Shown: piece by piece, positions 1 to 8,300 of the stretch | Layout of the letters: every line of letters starts with the position of its first letter | Position numbering within the stretch: position 1 is the stretch's first letter | Assembly: GCA_012965445.1 (NCBI GenBank) | Contig: DTSJ01000343.1 | Span: 1 to 8,718 of the forward strand | Length of the DNA: 8,718 nt | From: Candidatus Hydrogenedentota bacterium | Lineage (GTDB): Bacteria > Hydrogenedentota > Hydrogenedentia > Hydrogenedentiales > GCA-2746185 | Direction of reading: 5' to 3' | Notes under the pieces: generated by a model | What the model was told of the DNA's origin: nothing | The model's database searches: none | The model's input: the letters and a program-made list of their open reading frames with translations, nothing else | Made by a program: the position numbers and the translations under genes

Positions 1-129
1 TATAATCAAAATCTTGAACTGAATTGGGTTTGATGGCATAGTAGTCAATAATTGAACCACGGCGGTTTTGAAGCTGAGTCGTACGTCATTGTCGCCCGGA
101 AACGTCACTATGATTCGGAATGAGCTTGA

Positions 130-924
130 ATGGAACAACACGATCTAGAACAGGGGAAGGGATTCGAGGAGATCGATGCGGATGCCGTCTGTGAGCAATG
201 CAGCTCGGTGAACGATGAAGGGACTCTCCTGTGCAAAACCTGTGGCAACAATCTCAGAGATCAGCGAAATCGACGAATTACTCAAGTCGGCGGACTCGAT
301 CTTATCGGCGACGGAAAATCCAAGTTTCAGCTCCTTACCGGGCTGCTGGTCGTATTTGGAATCCTTGTGGTATTTTATGCGGTTTGGAATATTGACCGTA
401 TCGAAGCGTACATGGCCGAGTCGCTTGTGGAAAGATCAGCCCCCGGCAGCGATGACCTTCGGACGGGGACAGAAGCATCCCTCTATGATGCAATGCTTCA
501 GGATCTTCAGGACAACCCAACACCTCTAAACATTCGGAAGGTTTCATTGGACAACCCCCAGGTTGAGCGATCATACAGTGGCCGATACCTGCTCATTCGC
601 CCTGGAGAATTGACCACCAACCGCATTGTCGGCGAAGCAAACGTGAGGCGACTGGGCGACAAAATCCATTTCGTTTTTCTATCCCAGCGGGGCGAAACAG
701 AGGGCCGCGGCTACGCTCAGTTCGAGTCATCCGAAGGTTCAGATAGTATAAACGTCATTGTTCGCGAAACTGCCGAAGTACGCATCGATGGTGTTTCCTA
801 TGTCGCGACGGGCGTGTCAATCCCCATCGATTCCGGGGGGCATACCTGCATCGCTATGCGAGAAGGCGAAAGTGGACGTGAACCCATCGAAGTACTGGCC
901 TATCGAGTACACAGCAACTTGTAA
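130..924 (+). CDS. Zinc-ribbon, single-pass membrane protein of unknown function
   Basis: Predicted 264-residue protein. The N-terminal region carries two CxxC knuckles (C21-E-Q-C24 and C35-K-T-C38, the second followed by G-N-N-L), which is the usual layout of a small zinc ribbon. Residues about 67-88 (LLTGLLVVFGILVVFYAVW) form one hydrophobic transmembrane helix. The zinc ribbon and the arginine-containing stretch at 43-49 lie before the helix, so a cytoplasmic zinc ribbon and an exported C-terminal domain (about 90-264) are the likely topology. That C-terminal part looks beta-rich and matches no family I recognise. In-frame stops at 121-123 and 127-129 force the start to 130 or later. The ribosome binding site is weak (GGAA at 117-120, 9 bases upstream). 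The stop lies 45 bases before ftsY, so shared transcription is plausible. The function is unknown. The reading frame is well supported by length and by the zinc-ribbon/helix composition. Confidence 0.8.
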   Translation: MEQHDLEQGKGFEEIDADAVCEQCSSVNDEGTLLCKTCGNNLRDQRNRRITQVGGLDLIGDGKSKFQLLTGLLVVFGILVVFYAVWNIDRIEAYMAESLVERSAPGSDDLRTGTEASLYDAMLQDLQDNPTPLNIRKVSLDNPQVERSYSGRYLLIRPGELTTNRIVGEANVRRLGDKIHFVFLSQRGETEGRGYAQFESSEGSDSINVIVRETAEVRIDGVSYVATGVSIPIDSGGHTCIAMREGESGREPIEVLAYRVHSNL

Positions 925-969
925 TTTTTCCCCTGGTGACTGGTAAATCTTCGAAAGTATTTCTTCTCC

Positions 970-1896
970 ATGCCCGCTAGCTTTCTATCGAAATTGAAAG
1001 AAAGACTGACCAAGACCCGCGTCGGATTTGTCGACAACGTCAGGAACGTATTTCAGGGACGCTCCAAGCTTGATGACGCGCTGTTTGAGGATCTTGAAGA
1101 GGTACTGATCCAGGCAGATCTCGGCGTGGAGACCGCTATGGACATCGTCGAAGAAATGCGTGTTGCCGCGCGTGAACAGAAGTTGACTCAGCCCGATGAA
1201 CTCATGGCTGTACTCAAGAATCATATTACACAGACCCTCGAACAAGGCGACAAAAAGCTCACTTGGGAAGGACATACGGGTACCCACGTGACACTTGTAG
1301 CGGGCGTCAATGGAGCCGGAAAGACTACGACAATCGGAAAACTATCGTACCAGCTCAAGGGCCAGGGACGCTCGGTTCTGCTTGGAGCAGCCGATACGTT
1401 TCGCGCGGCCGCCGTTGAACAGCTTGTCGTCTGGAGTGAGCGTGCGGGGGTACCCATAATTAAACATCAGGAAGGCGCCGACCCAGCGGCTGTGGCCTTC
1501 GATGCGACCGAGGCCGCGCTCGCCAGAAACATAGACAATCTCATTATCGATACGGCTGGTCGTCTCCACACCAAAGTCAATCTGATGGAAGAATTGAACA
1601 AGATTCAACGCGTCATTCGAAAAACGCTCCCAGATGCGCCCCACGAAGTACTCCTCGTGCTGGATGCCACGACAGGCCAGAACGGACTTCAACAAGCGAA
1701 GAGATTTACCGAAATTATAGATGTCACAGGAATCGTCCTGACAAAACTCGACGGAACAGCAAAAGGAGGAATCGCCATCGCCATTCAGCAGCAACTGGGA
1801 ATACCCATCAAATTGATTGGCGTCGGGGAAGGTATTGATGACCTCCAACCGTTCGATGCACAGGAATTCATCGACGCGCTATTTACATCCGCGTAG
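970..1896 (+). CDS. ftsY: Signal recognition particle receptor FtsY
   Basis: FtsY is the SRP receptor GTPase. It docks ribosome-nascent-chain-SRP complexes at the inner membrane and delivers them to SecYEG by reciprocal GTP hydrolysis with Ffh. The 308-residue product has the NG core. The helical N domain spans about 1-95 and includes the L-F-E-D-L-E-E-V-L-I-Q-A-D-L-G-V block. The G domain follows, with the P-loop G112-V-N-G-A-G-K-T119, the D142-T-F-R-A-A-A motif, D194-T-A-G-R198, and T258-K-L-D-G-T-A-K-G-G. The closing G-V-G-E-G-I-D-D-L-Q-P-F segment is typical of FtsY rather than Ffh, and there is no methionine-rich M domain. The long acidic A domain of Escherichia coli FtsY is absent, so membrane contact probably relies on the amphipathic N-terminus (F-L-S-K-L-K-E-R-L). 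No clear Shine-Dalgarno sequence precedes 970. The start is chosen because the N domain begins directly there. Confidence 0.98.
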   Translation: MPASFLSKLKERLTKTRVGFVDNVRNVFQGRSKLDDALFEDLEEVLIQADLGVETAMDIVEEMRVAAREQKLTQPDELMAVLKNHITQTLEQGDKKLTWEGHTGTHVTLVAGVNGAGKTTTIGKLSYQLKGQGRSVLLGAADTFRAAAVEQLVVWSERAGVPIIKHQEGADPAAVAFDATEAALARNIDNLIIDTAGRLHTKVNLMEELNKIQRVIRKTLPDAPHEVLLVLDATTGQNGLQQAKRFTEIIDVTGIVLTKLDGTAKGGIAIAIQQQLGIPIKLIGVGEGIDDLQPFDAQEFIDALFTSA

Positions 1897-1963
1897 TCGA
1901 TGGTTACAATACTCGGACATCGTTGGAGTGCTGTATCAGATTTGCGTATAGATGCAGCTCAGC

Positions 1964-1968
1964 AGGAG
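1964..1968 (+). promoter_or_regulatory. Shine-Dalgarno site deciding the HDOD gene start
   Basis: AGGAG lies 7 bases before the ATG at 1976. It sits inside the longer alternative frame that begins at 1952, which has no comparable site, so 1976 is the better start. Confidence 0.75.
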
Positions 1969-2439
1969 TTCTCGAATGTATAAGTGCTACGTATGTAGTC
2001 ACGAGCTTCCAGAATCGATTCGCCCATTTCCTCCGATTCAGCTGATAGGGTGCGATCAATGCATGAACGTATCGCAGATTACGTGGCTTGATAATATTCC
2101 AACCGTGGTCTCGATGCCCGACTATAAAAAACTGAAAAAATTCGTTCCAGATGGATCTGTTCTTGCAAAAATTCTGGCGACCGTACCAAAGGCACTGACC
2201 CAACTCCCCATCCTTGCAGAAATTCCGCAGCGCGTCGTTGCTACGATTCCTGATCCGATATCCTCGGTTCAGGACATTGTTGCCATAATCGAAGAGAACG
2301 CTGTTCTTTCAACAAAAATACTGAGTCTTGCCAATAGCGCCTACTTTGCGACCGTAGGTGAGATTAACGATCTCGTGACCGCCTGTAGTCGGTTGGGTAT
2401 GCGCGAGATGGCCAACATCGCCACGACCATGTCCAGCAT

Positions 2440-2480
2440 GAACCAATACAAAACATCGAATGCGATGCTCGAAAGCTCAT
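2440..2480 (+). other. First frameshift zone in the HDOD gene (net -1)
   Basis: HDOD-type similarity leaves frame 2 after the S-S-M-N-Q-Y-K-T segment and continues in frame 1 at K-L-M-Q-N-L-W-Q-H-S. Frame 1 has a stop at 2359-2361 and frame 2 runs on to a stop ending at 2611, so the switch must lie within 2362-2611. The protein pattern narrows it to about 2440-2480. No classic slippery heptamer in the correct phase and no following pseudoknot was seen, so a one-base deletion or sequencing error is more likely than programmed frameshifting. Confidence 0.75.
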
Positions 2481-2758
2481 GCAAAATTTATGGCAGCATT
2501 CCGTGGCTACTGCGAACTGCTGCGAAGCGATTGCAATCCAATTTAAGATCGATTCCAAGACTGCATTCATTGCCGGTCTGCTTCACGACATCGGAAAGGT
2601 TGTACTTGTAGACTCGATTACCACCAAATACGGCGGGAATGTAGGACGCCTGAGCTCGTCGCCGACTCTACTTGCAAAGGCCATCAATCCTTTCGCACCG
2701 ATTATCGGTCTACACGTCGTTCAGAAATGGAATCTTTCCGAGGAACTCACATTCTTGA

Positions 2759-2811
2759 CTCTGTACGCTCAAAAACCCGAATCATTGCCTCCTGATGCGC
2801 CTTGCGAGTGA
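2759..2811 (+). other. Second frameshift zone in the HDOD gene (net +1)
   Basis: Frame 1 ends at the TGA at 2809-2811, while frame 2 opens after a TGA at 2756-2758, so the shift back must fall between these stops. The most likely point is near 2788-2797, where frame 1 reads S-L-P-P-D and frame 2 then reads L-L-M-R-L-A-S-D-L-A-D, the usual final helix of an HDOD domain. The change is opposite in sign to the first shift and restores the original frame. Confidence 0.75.
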
Positions 2812-2995
2812 TCTTGCTGATTCGAAAGGTTACGGAATATTCGACCCCGATCAGATTCAGCTCGAGGGTCATCCAGCCCTTGCATTCTTCGACATTACCC
2901 AAGAAGAACTAGCTGCTTTGTCGGAAAGCCTCGATGAAATGCTCGATTCAAACATAGGTACCTTCGGCACGATCAGTTAAATTGTCCGCGTAAAG

Positions 2996-5176
2996 CTAGT
3001 TGCTCAGTTCAACAGATATACGAAGAGGTCCGAGAGTGCGAATCGACGGGATATAAAATTTTTCTTCCCATTGTTCGTCGTCGCCGGAATCGAAAGAAGA
3101 CTCCCCCGTCTGCGTGTACTTGACAGTCGGATCAATCACTGCGGCAAATCGAACCCACAGATTTGCAGCATCCACGCCTACGATTTTCACATTACCCGTC
3201 ATGTCCCGACGTGCTCGGATATAGGCGACGGAAGTCAGGATGTCCTGAATCCGATATGCGGTGTCTGTGGGCTGAAATGTGTCCATAAAGCCGCCAATCC
3301 GCGTACGTTTCGTTTCTTTGTACGGGGAGTGATGCTCACCTGTCAGAAAAGTATCGATTGTCAAAACTGCTTTTCCATCTTCGATGAGGTCCAGGATTTC
3401 AGTTCCGGGCCCGATGTTCCGTGCGTCAGCAAACGCACGTTTGCCTTCCGGGCTGACAAGAACAACCGCATCTTGCCTACCGGGGTCCTTTGCACGATAA
3501 AGGATTGCCGGTATAGCGTCACCTTCAGTTTTTCGACCGAGTATCCAGCGTTCTACCACGTATCCTGTCCGCTCGTCCATCGAAATGCGTATAGAGGCGA
3601 GTTCATTGGACTCTGGTATCGTGGCACCCAGCGTGTCTCGAAAGGCGAGGCGATATCGTTCCGCAAGCTCAGTGTCTCCCTGAATAATTTTTTTGTAGTC
3701 AGAATCGACACGCAATTCAATCTGCCTCTTGATCGTGGCGATCACTTCTTCATCTGAGTCGTGCCCATACGAACCGTTGATAAACACCCGCAGTTTTTCC
3801 TCTGACTCCACCTCGAACGGCGGTTCAGTAAACGAACCCCAATCCTTTTCCGGATCGATCAGATGTTTTCCAAAAAAACGGTACATCGCCTCGCGACTAC
3901 TTTTATTGTAGTTGTGTCCGGCATCGATATGAACATTTTCAATCCGATCAACCGCACCGTAGAGTTCGTAGATACTTCGAATAGCAGGATATTCTACATG
4001 CGGCGTCTCACGGGTCCAGTCGCCCGTCGCAGAAATCATCAGCAACGGACGCGGCGCCATCAGCGCGCCAATTTCCATATTCGAGTTCTCGAATCTAATC
4101 AGCGGAGCATTCTCGCATACGCAGCCACCCTGCATCGTAGATGAAATCATGTTTACCGGCGCAGCAACTTTCACCCGTTCATCCACAGCCATCAGTGCGA
4201 AAGTCTGCGTCCCTCCGCCCGAAGCCCCCGTAACTCCAATCCGTTCCGGATCAACATCGGGCAGGCTCTGAAGAAAATCCAATGCGCGTACACTACCCCA
4301 CAACTGCAAAGCGAAGGGATGAATACCCCAGAGTTTGTACTCGTCTTTTGACCAGCGATGCTCGAACTGACTGCTGTCGTTGTATCCAACCATGTCGACC
4401 GTGAAAACAACAGCCCCCATCCGTGCCAGCGTAATCGACCGTCCCGGTATCGAGTTTATATCGTTGTTGACCAGACGACCCTCTTCCCAATGCCCGTGCG
4501 GACAATACACCGCAGGGAACGGCCCTTCACCGACAGGGCGGTACAAATTTCCTGTAACGTAAAATCCAGGCCACGCCTGAAAATGGACTTTTTCCACAGA
4601 GTAGTCGTCGTGCTGTACGCGCCCAAAAACCTGGGCATCCAGGGGTGTCTTGTTCGGTAGCGGCCATAGTCCCGAGGAGAGCAGTATCCGACGACGCAGC
4701 ACCTCCGCCTTCGATTCCCATTCCTCTATTGAACGGTAGACTGGAAACGTGAATACAGTGTCCGTGTGTTTCGCAGTATGTGCGCGCCGATCCCGAACGG
4801 CCTCAGGTACATCAAGAACCTGCATATCCTTCACAATTTCACCGGGCCGATACGTTGGATCTGTAGTCAACACGAACCGTGCCACCGTTTCACTCAGCTC
4901 TACCGAGTGCTTTCCAGAACTCAACCGAACGGCATCCAGTTTGTGCCAGATATACTCCTTATCGCCTCTGCGCGAGTTGGGCAATGCGATTTCGCTCTTG
5001 TCCAGCGTTAACGCAGGTCGCGTTCGAGATGCCGTCCGCAGGTCCCAGACCCACACCGTATAAGTTCCCGGTTCCTCTAGGCTGAAGGAGCCCGACCCGA
5101 GGTCTGACGCGTCGAACCAAACCGTAGGAAAGGGGGAAGCTGCGATCAGACAGGAAACCGTAAAAACAAGTAACAT
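2996..5176 (-). CDS. Secreted alpha/beta hydrolase, acetylxylan-esterase-like, with degenerate second half
   Basis: The 726-residue product probably hydrolyses ester bonds in carbohydrate or related polymers outside the cytoplasm. The substrate is inferred only from the family. It begins with a hydrophobic signal peptide (MLLVFTVSCLIAASPF). A beta-rich accessory region follows at about 17-115. The catalytic alpha/beta hydrolase fold lies at about 150-440: oxyanion-side H227-G-H-W-E-E-G, nucleophile elbow G-A-S319-G-G-G, acid D386 in S-A-T-G-D-W-T, and base H421 in D-A-G-H-N-Y-N. A cysteine-bearing G-G-C-V-C-E-N segment (350-356) is a feature I associate with planctomycete-type members. Residues about 460-726 look like a second hydrolase-like half without a serine elbow. 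The ATG at 5176 is chosen over an in-frame ATG at 5209 because GGAGA sits 7 bases upstream and the signal peptide then starts at the protein terminus. It is transcribed towards the HDOD gene, with 15 bases between their stops. Confidence 0.9.
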   Translation of the reverse strand: MLLVFTVSCLIAASPFPTVWFDASDLGSGSFSLEEPGTYTVWVWDLRTASRTRPALTLDKSEIALPNSRRGDKEYIWHKLDAVRLSSGKHSVELSETVARFVLTTDPTYRPGEIVKDMQVLDVPEAVRDRRAHTAKHTDTVFTFPVYRSIEEWESKAEVLRRRILLSSGLWPLPNKTPLDAQVFGRVQHDDYSVEKVHFQAWPGFYVTGNLYRPVGEGPFPAVYCPHGHWEEGRLVNNDINSIPGRSITLARMGAVVFTVDMVGYNDSSQFEHRWSKDEYKLWGIHPFALQLWGSVRALDFLQSLPDVDPERIGVTGASGGGTQTFALMAVDERVKVAAPVNMISSTMQGGCVCENAPLIRFENSNMEIGALMAPRPLLMISATGDWTRETPHVEYPAIRSIYELYGAVDRIENVHIDAGHNYNKSSREAMYRFFGKHLIDPEKDWGSFTEPPFEVESEEKLRVFINGSYGHDSDEEVIATIKRQIELRVDSDYKKIIQGDTELAERYRLAFRDTLGATIPESNELASIRISMDERTGYVVERWILGRKTEGDAIPAILYRAKDPGRQDAVVLVSPEGKRAFADARNIGPGTEILDLIEDGKAVLTIDTFLTGEHHSPYKETKRTRIGGFMDTFQPTDTAYRIQDILTSVAYIRARRDMTGNVKIVGVDAANLWVRFAAVIDPTVKYTQTGESSFDSGDDEQWEEKFYIPSIRTLGPLRISVELSN

Positions 5177-5183
5177 ACTGAAA

Positions 5184-5188
5184 TCTCC
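5184..5188 (-). promoter_or_regulatory. Shine-Dalgarno site deciding the hydrolase start
   Basis: On the minus strand GGAGA lies 7 bases before the ATG at 5176-5174. The alternative in-frame ATG at 5209 lacks such a site and would put eleven extra residues before the signal peptide. Confidence 0.7.
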
Positions 5189-5224
5189 AAGAATAAAGAG
5201 GCCAATCATAAACGGACATTCAGC

Positions 5225-5254
5225 ATATTAGTGAATCGTTCCGCAAAATAACAA
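5225..5254 (-). promoter_or_regulatory. Candidate promoter for the hydrolase gene
   Basis: On the minus strand TTGTTA (5254-5249) and TAATAT (5230-5225) are separated by 18 bases, each matching four of six positions of the sigma-70 consensus. The spacing and location upstream of 5176 are suitable, but matches this loose are common by chance in AT-rich intergenic DNA. Confidence 0.22.
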
Positions 5255-5309
5255 TTTCCGAGCTTCTTGTTGAGGTATCTGATAGCGCGTAAAACTGTGC
5301 TAATGAGTG

Positions 5310-5338
5310 TTGCGGAGTAACCTGATTCGTGTTATCAT
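5310..5338 (+). promoter_or_regulatory. Candidate promoter for the CotH/lamin-tail gene
   Basis: TTGCGG (5310-5315) and TATCAT (5333-5338) are spaced by 17 bases. The -10 box matches five of six consensus positions and the -35 box three of six. The position, about 36 bases before the start codon, would leave a short leader containing the hairpin at 5346-5359. This is plausible but untested. Confidence 0.35.
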
Positions 5339-5345
5339 GGTTAGT

Positions 5346-5359
5346 CCCAACCAATTGGG
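5346..5359 (+). repeat. Small inverted repeat next to the CotH-gene ribosome binding site
   Basis: CCCAA (5346-5350) and TTGGG (5355-5359) can pair around a four-base loop CCAA. An overlapping perfect palindrome CCAATTGG occupies 5351-5358. The right arm runs into the G-rich ribosome binding site at 5357-5365. It could be a small operator or could weakly mask the site in the mRNA, but five pairs is short. Confidence 0.3.
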
Positions 5360-5365
5360 GGAAGG
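5357..5365 (+). promoter_or_regulatory. Shine-Dalgarno region of the CotH/lamin-tail gene
   Basis: A purine run GGGGGAAGG ends 8 bases before the ATG at 5374. It supports that start, which is also followed directly by a signal peptide. Confidence 0.65.
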
Positions 5366-5373
5366 TCAATAGT

Positions 5374-8300
5374 ATGGTCGATATCTGTAAAAGTGTTCTC
5401 CGTCCAGTTTCCATCGCATATCTACCTCGCGCGGTTCCAACTCTAATACTGAGTCTGGTTCTGTACCTCGGATTTGTGAGTGGCGCATTTGCTGGTGCCG
5501 TAGCCTTGTATGTCGATTTCAGCAACACCGGACCCGAAGACGGTACATCCCCGCAACCCTTCAATACACTTGATGAAGCGCTCGGCCAGGCTACTCTAGG
5601 TCAGTTAATCAGCCTGAGCGCGTTCGCATCTCACGAGACCCCCACCATTACCCAGGCAGTGACCCTTACCTCCAATGGCGGCACGGCGACCATAGGCGAT
5701 CTTTCATCCCCCTTCGGCTCGGGATCGCCATACGAAGCACTGAAGATCACCGAAATTATGTACAATCCAGCTTTGGGAAAAGCGGAGTACCTCGAACTGC
5801 AGAATACCAGCGCGCGCACAATCGATATCTCGGGCGTGTATTTTAGTTTGGGAATCGTTTACACCTTTCCACCATCGACGATATTGACTGCGGGACAGTA
5901 TATCGTGTTGGTGCGTGACACCGATGAAGCCACTTTTATTAGCGACTATCCTTCTGTTTCCCATGCTGGCGTATACACTGGCGCACTGAACAACGGCGGC
6001 GAGACAATCGCGCTGAACGATCCGGCGAACAATGTTTTCCTCACACTCACCTATAACGATAGTGCCTCGTGGCCGGACCTTGCCGATGGAGTCGGTTTCT
6101 CACTAATAATTATTGACCCTCACGGTGATGGGAGCGACTCCGCAAACTGGCGCGCCAGTTCTTCCGACGGTGGATCACCCGGTGAAGTCGATATCACCAT
6201 CAGTATCCCCGGTATAGTGGTGAACGAAGCTCTGACACATACCGACCTGCCGACCGTTGATACCGTTGAGTTTTACAATCCTACAGGTGCCGGAGTCGAT
6301 ATACGCGGCTGGTTTATTTCTGACAATCGATCAATCCCGTTCAAGGCGAAGATTCCCAATCACGCTGAATACATAATCGCTGCAGGCGGATATGCCGTAA
6401 TCGACGAAGATGACTTCTTTTCTGCACCCGGAAGTGTTGGGGAAAATGCGCTGCCCGGATTTCGTCTCAGTTCGCACGGCAGTGATATCTTCCTGTTCTC
6501 CAGCGACGGCAATGACAACTTGACGGGCTATGCACATGGCTGGGGATTCGATGGCGCAGAAAACGGGGTCTCTTTCGGGCGAGAAATAACCACTGACGGT
6601 CGGGAACACTTTGTCGCCCAGACTTCCAACACTTTTGGGTCATCCAACGCCGGACCAGCCGTAGGCCCTCTCGCAATTTCGGAGTTACACTACAATACAT
6701 TGTCCAACGGCGTTGAATTCATCGAAATCACAAACATTTCAGGCTCTAGCGTAAACCTTTATGACGATTCCTCCGGTGGCGATACGAACAATACCTACAA
6801 ACTCTCCGGCATCGGATTCGAATTTCCAACGAACCAGTCCATTTTGTCTGAAGCATCAGTTCTTATCGTAAACACCGACCCCACAGACTACATCAGCCGG
6901 TTCGGCGATCCCGGAATTGCGGTCTACGGCCCCTTCGGAAACGATCCGCTTGCCACCTCCGATGCGCTGAGCAACCTCGGCGAAACGGTTCAGATCAACT
7001 GGCCTGACACCCCGGATGAGATTCCCGCAAGTTCGGGCATTTTCGTTGCCGCATATATTTCGATGGACAAAGTGCGCTACAACGACAAGACTCCTTGGCC
7101 CGTACTCGCAGACGGTACAGGGAAATCGTTGGCACGTCTCAACAACACGACCTTCGGCAGCGAACCGACTAACTGGGAAGACAGCACCCCCAGCGTCCAA
7201 CCCGAAGTTCAAGTCGCAGACGTCATCTTCAGCACTCCCCGCGGCTTCTACGACGGAACAGTAAATCTCACACTAAGCACCACAACTGGAAGCGCTCAAA
7301 TTCGCTACACGACAGACGGGACAATACCCACGCAAGGGAGCACCCTGTACAGCGGTACCATTGTTATGACTTCCGGAACAACCGGGAACACCCCCATCCG
7401 CGCAAACGCCTTCCTCTCTGGCTACATCAGCGCACCCGTCGAAACCCACACCTACATTATCGATGCTCCCACCTATCAGAAAGGCGTACGCGCAATTAAC
7501 ATCGTTGGCGATCCTCAGCAATCCCTTTACAACCCGAACGGTGTGATGGCCATAAATAATGGCGCGTACTTCCCGGCTCTTTTCAACACGCTTCAATGGG
7601 GTCCCTATACCTACGATACATCTCAGCCGCAACTGGACTTCCCTGGCACAACCGATCCTTGGTTCGATGCGCTCGGCAACGGCATATACCCTCTAATCGG
7701 AGCAACATCCGGAACGAACGGAGCAACCGTAGACGGCACAGCGTACAGTAATCCCATACTCACAGGTAAGATTATGGAGCGACCAGCATCGATCGAGTTG
7801 CTCTATCCAGATGCAACGCCGGGCCTTCAGGAGAACGGCGGGGTTCGAGTAGCGGGCAGCGATTTCCACCGCCCGCGATACGCCGCTCATGGCGATGGCA
7901 GCGGAGACTGGACCGTTGCTACGTCGACCAGTATTCCCGAAGCAACGTTAGCCTCTTACCTGAAGTTCTCTTTGCGAATGTACTTCCGAAGCGAGTACGG
8001 GCCGAGCAAACTCACCTGGCCTATTTTCCCTGGAGATTTGCTGCAGGAATATGACAAGCTCGTGCTTCGTGGCGGCCACAACGACGGCCAGACACCATTC
8101 CTCAAGGACGAATTGACACGCCGACTGTTTCTGGACATGGGCAGAGTCGGCGTTCAGGGAACTCTGGTAAACCTCTACATCAACGGAGAATACAAGGGCT
8201 GGTACAACCCCTGCGAACGACTGGACGCCAAATTCTTCCAATCCCGATTCGGGGGATCAACCGATTACGATATCTTGATTCAGAGTGCCGATCTCGGGGG

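Larger units (their letters stand above)
1976..2980 (+). pseudogene. HDOD-domain protein with N-terminal zinc ribbon, broken by two frameshifts
   Basis: HDOD domains are HD-related, usually non-catalytic signalling domains found in regulators of motility, stress and cyclic-nucleotide responses. Three reading-frame pieces together give one HDOD protein. Frame 2 runs from 1976 (open to 2611): M-Y-K-C-Y-V-C and later C-D-Q-C form a zinc ribbon. It is followed by the HDOD opening L-P-I-L-A-E-I-P, I-I-E-E-N-A-V-L-S-T-K-I-L-S-L-A-N-S-A-Y-F and the S-R-L-G-M-R-E-M block. The match moves to frame 1 near 2440-2480: L-W-Q-H-S-V-A-T-A, then A-F-I-A-G-L-L-H-D-I-G-K. It returns to frame 2 between 2759 and 2811: L-L-M-R-L-A-S-D-L-A-D, ending at the stop 2978-2980. 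An upstream ATG at 1952 is in frame, but 1976 has a far better ribosome binding site. The shifts are a net -1 followed by a net +1, so homology resumes to the natural end. This may be a true pseudogene or sequence error. The gene follows ftsY and converges on the hydrolase gene. Confidence 0.85.

Noticed and set aside
1..129. Possible gene ends: a ten-codon plus-strand tail ending at the TGA at 31-33, and an open minus-strand stretch from a GTG at about 113 to the window edge. TATAAT at 1-6 resembles a -10 box.
   Set aside because: The pieces are too short to show a family, the GTG lacks a ribosome binding site, and TATAAT at the edge has no visible -35 partner.
1342..1848. A 168-codon minus-strand open frame opposite ftsY.
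   Set aside because: It lies wholly within the conserved G domain of FtsY on the other strand and has no recognisable motif.
1898..1927. A CGATG...CATCG inverted repeat after ftsY as a terminator.
   Set aside because: The stem is only five pairs with a long loop and no following T run.
2470..2490. Programmed -1 ribosomal frameshifting at the AAAATTTA run in the HDOD gene.
   Set aside because: The codon phase (TGC AAA ATT TAT) does not give an X-XXY-YYZ heptamer with acceptable re-pairing, no strong downstream structure was seen, and a second shift of opposite sign would also be needed.
3071..3757. A 228-codon plus-strand open frame opposite the hydrolase gene.
   Set aside because: It is antisense to a well-supported gene with an intact catalytic triad, and its translation shows no family signature. 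It is a shadow frame.
5220..5564. A 114-codon minus-strand open frame across the divergent region and the start of the CotH gene.
   Set aside because: It overlaps the signal-peptide coding region of a clear plus-strand gene, has no ribosome binding site I could support and shows no family signature.
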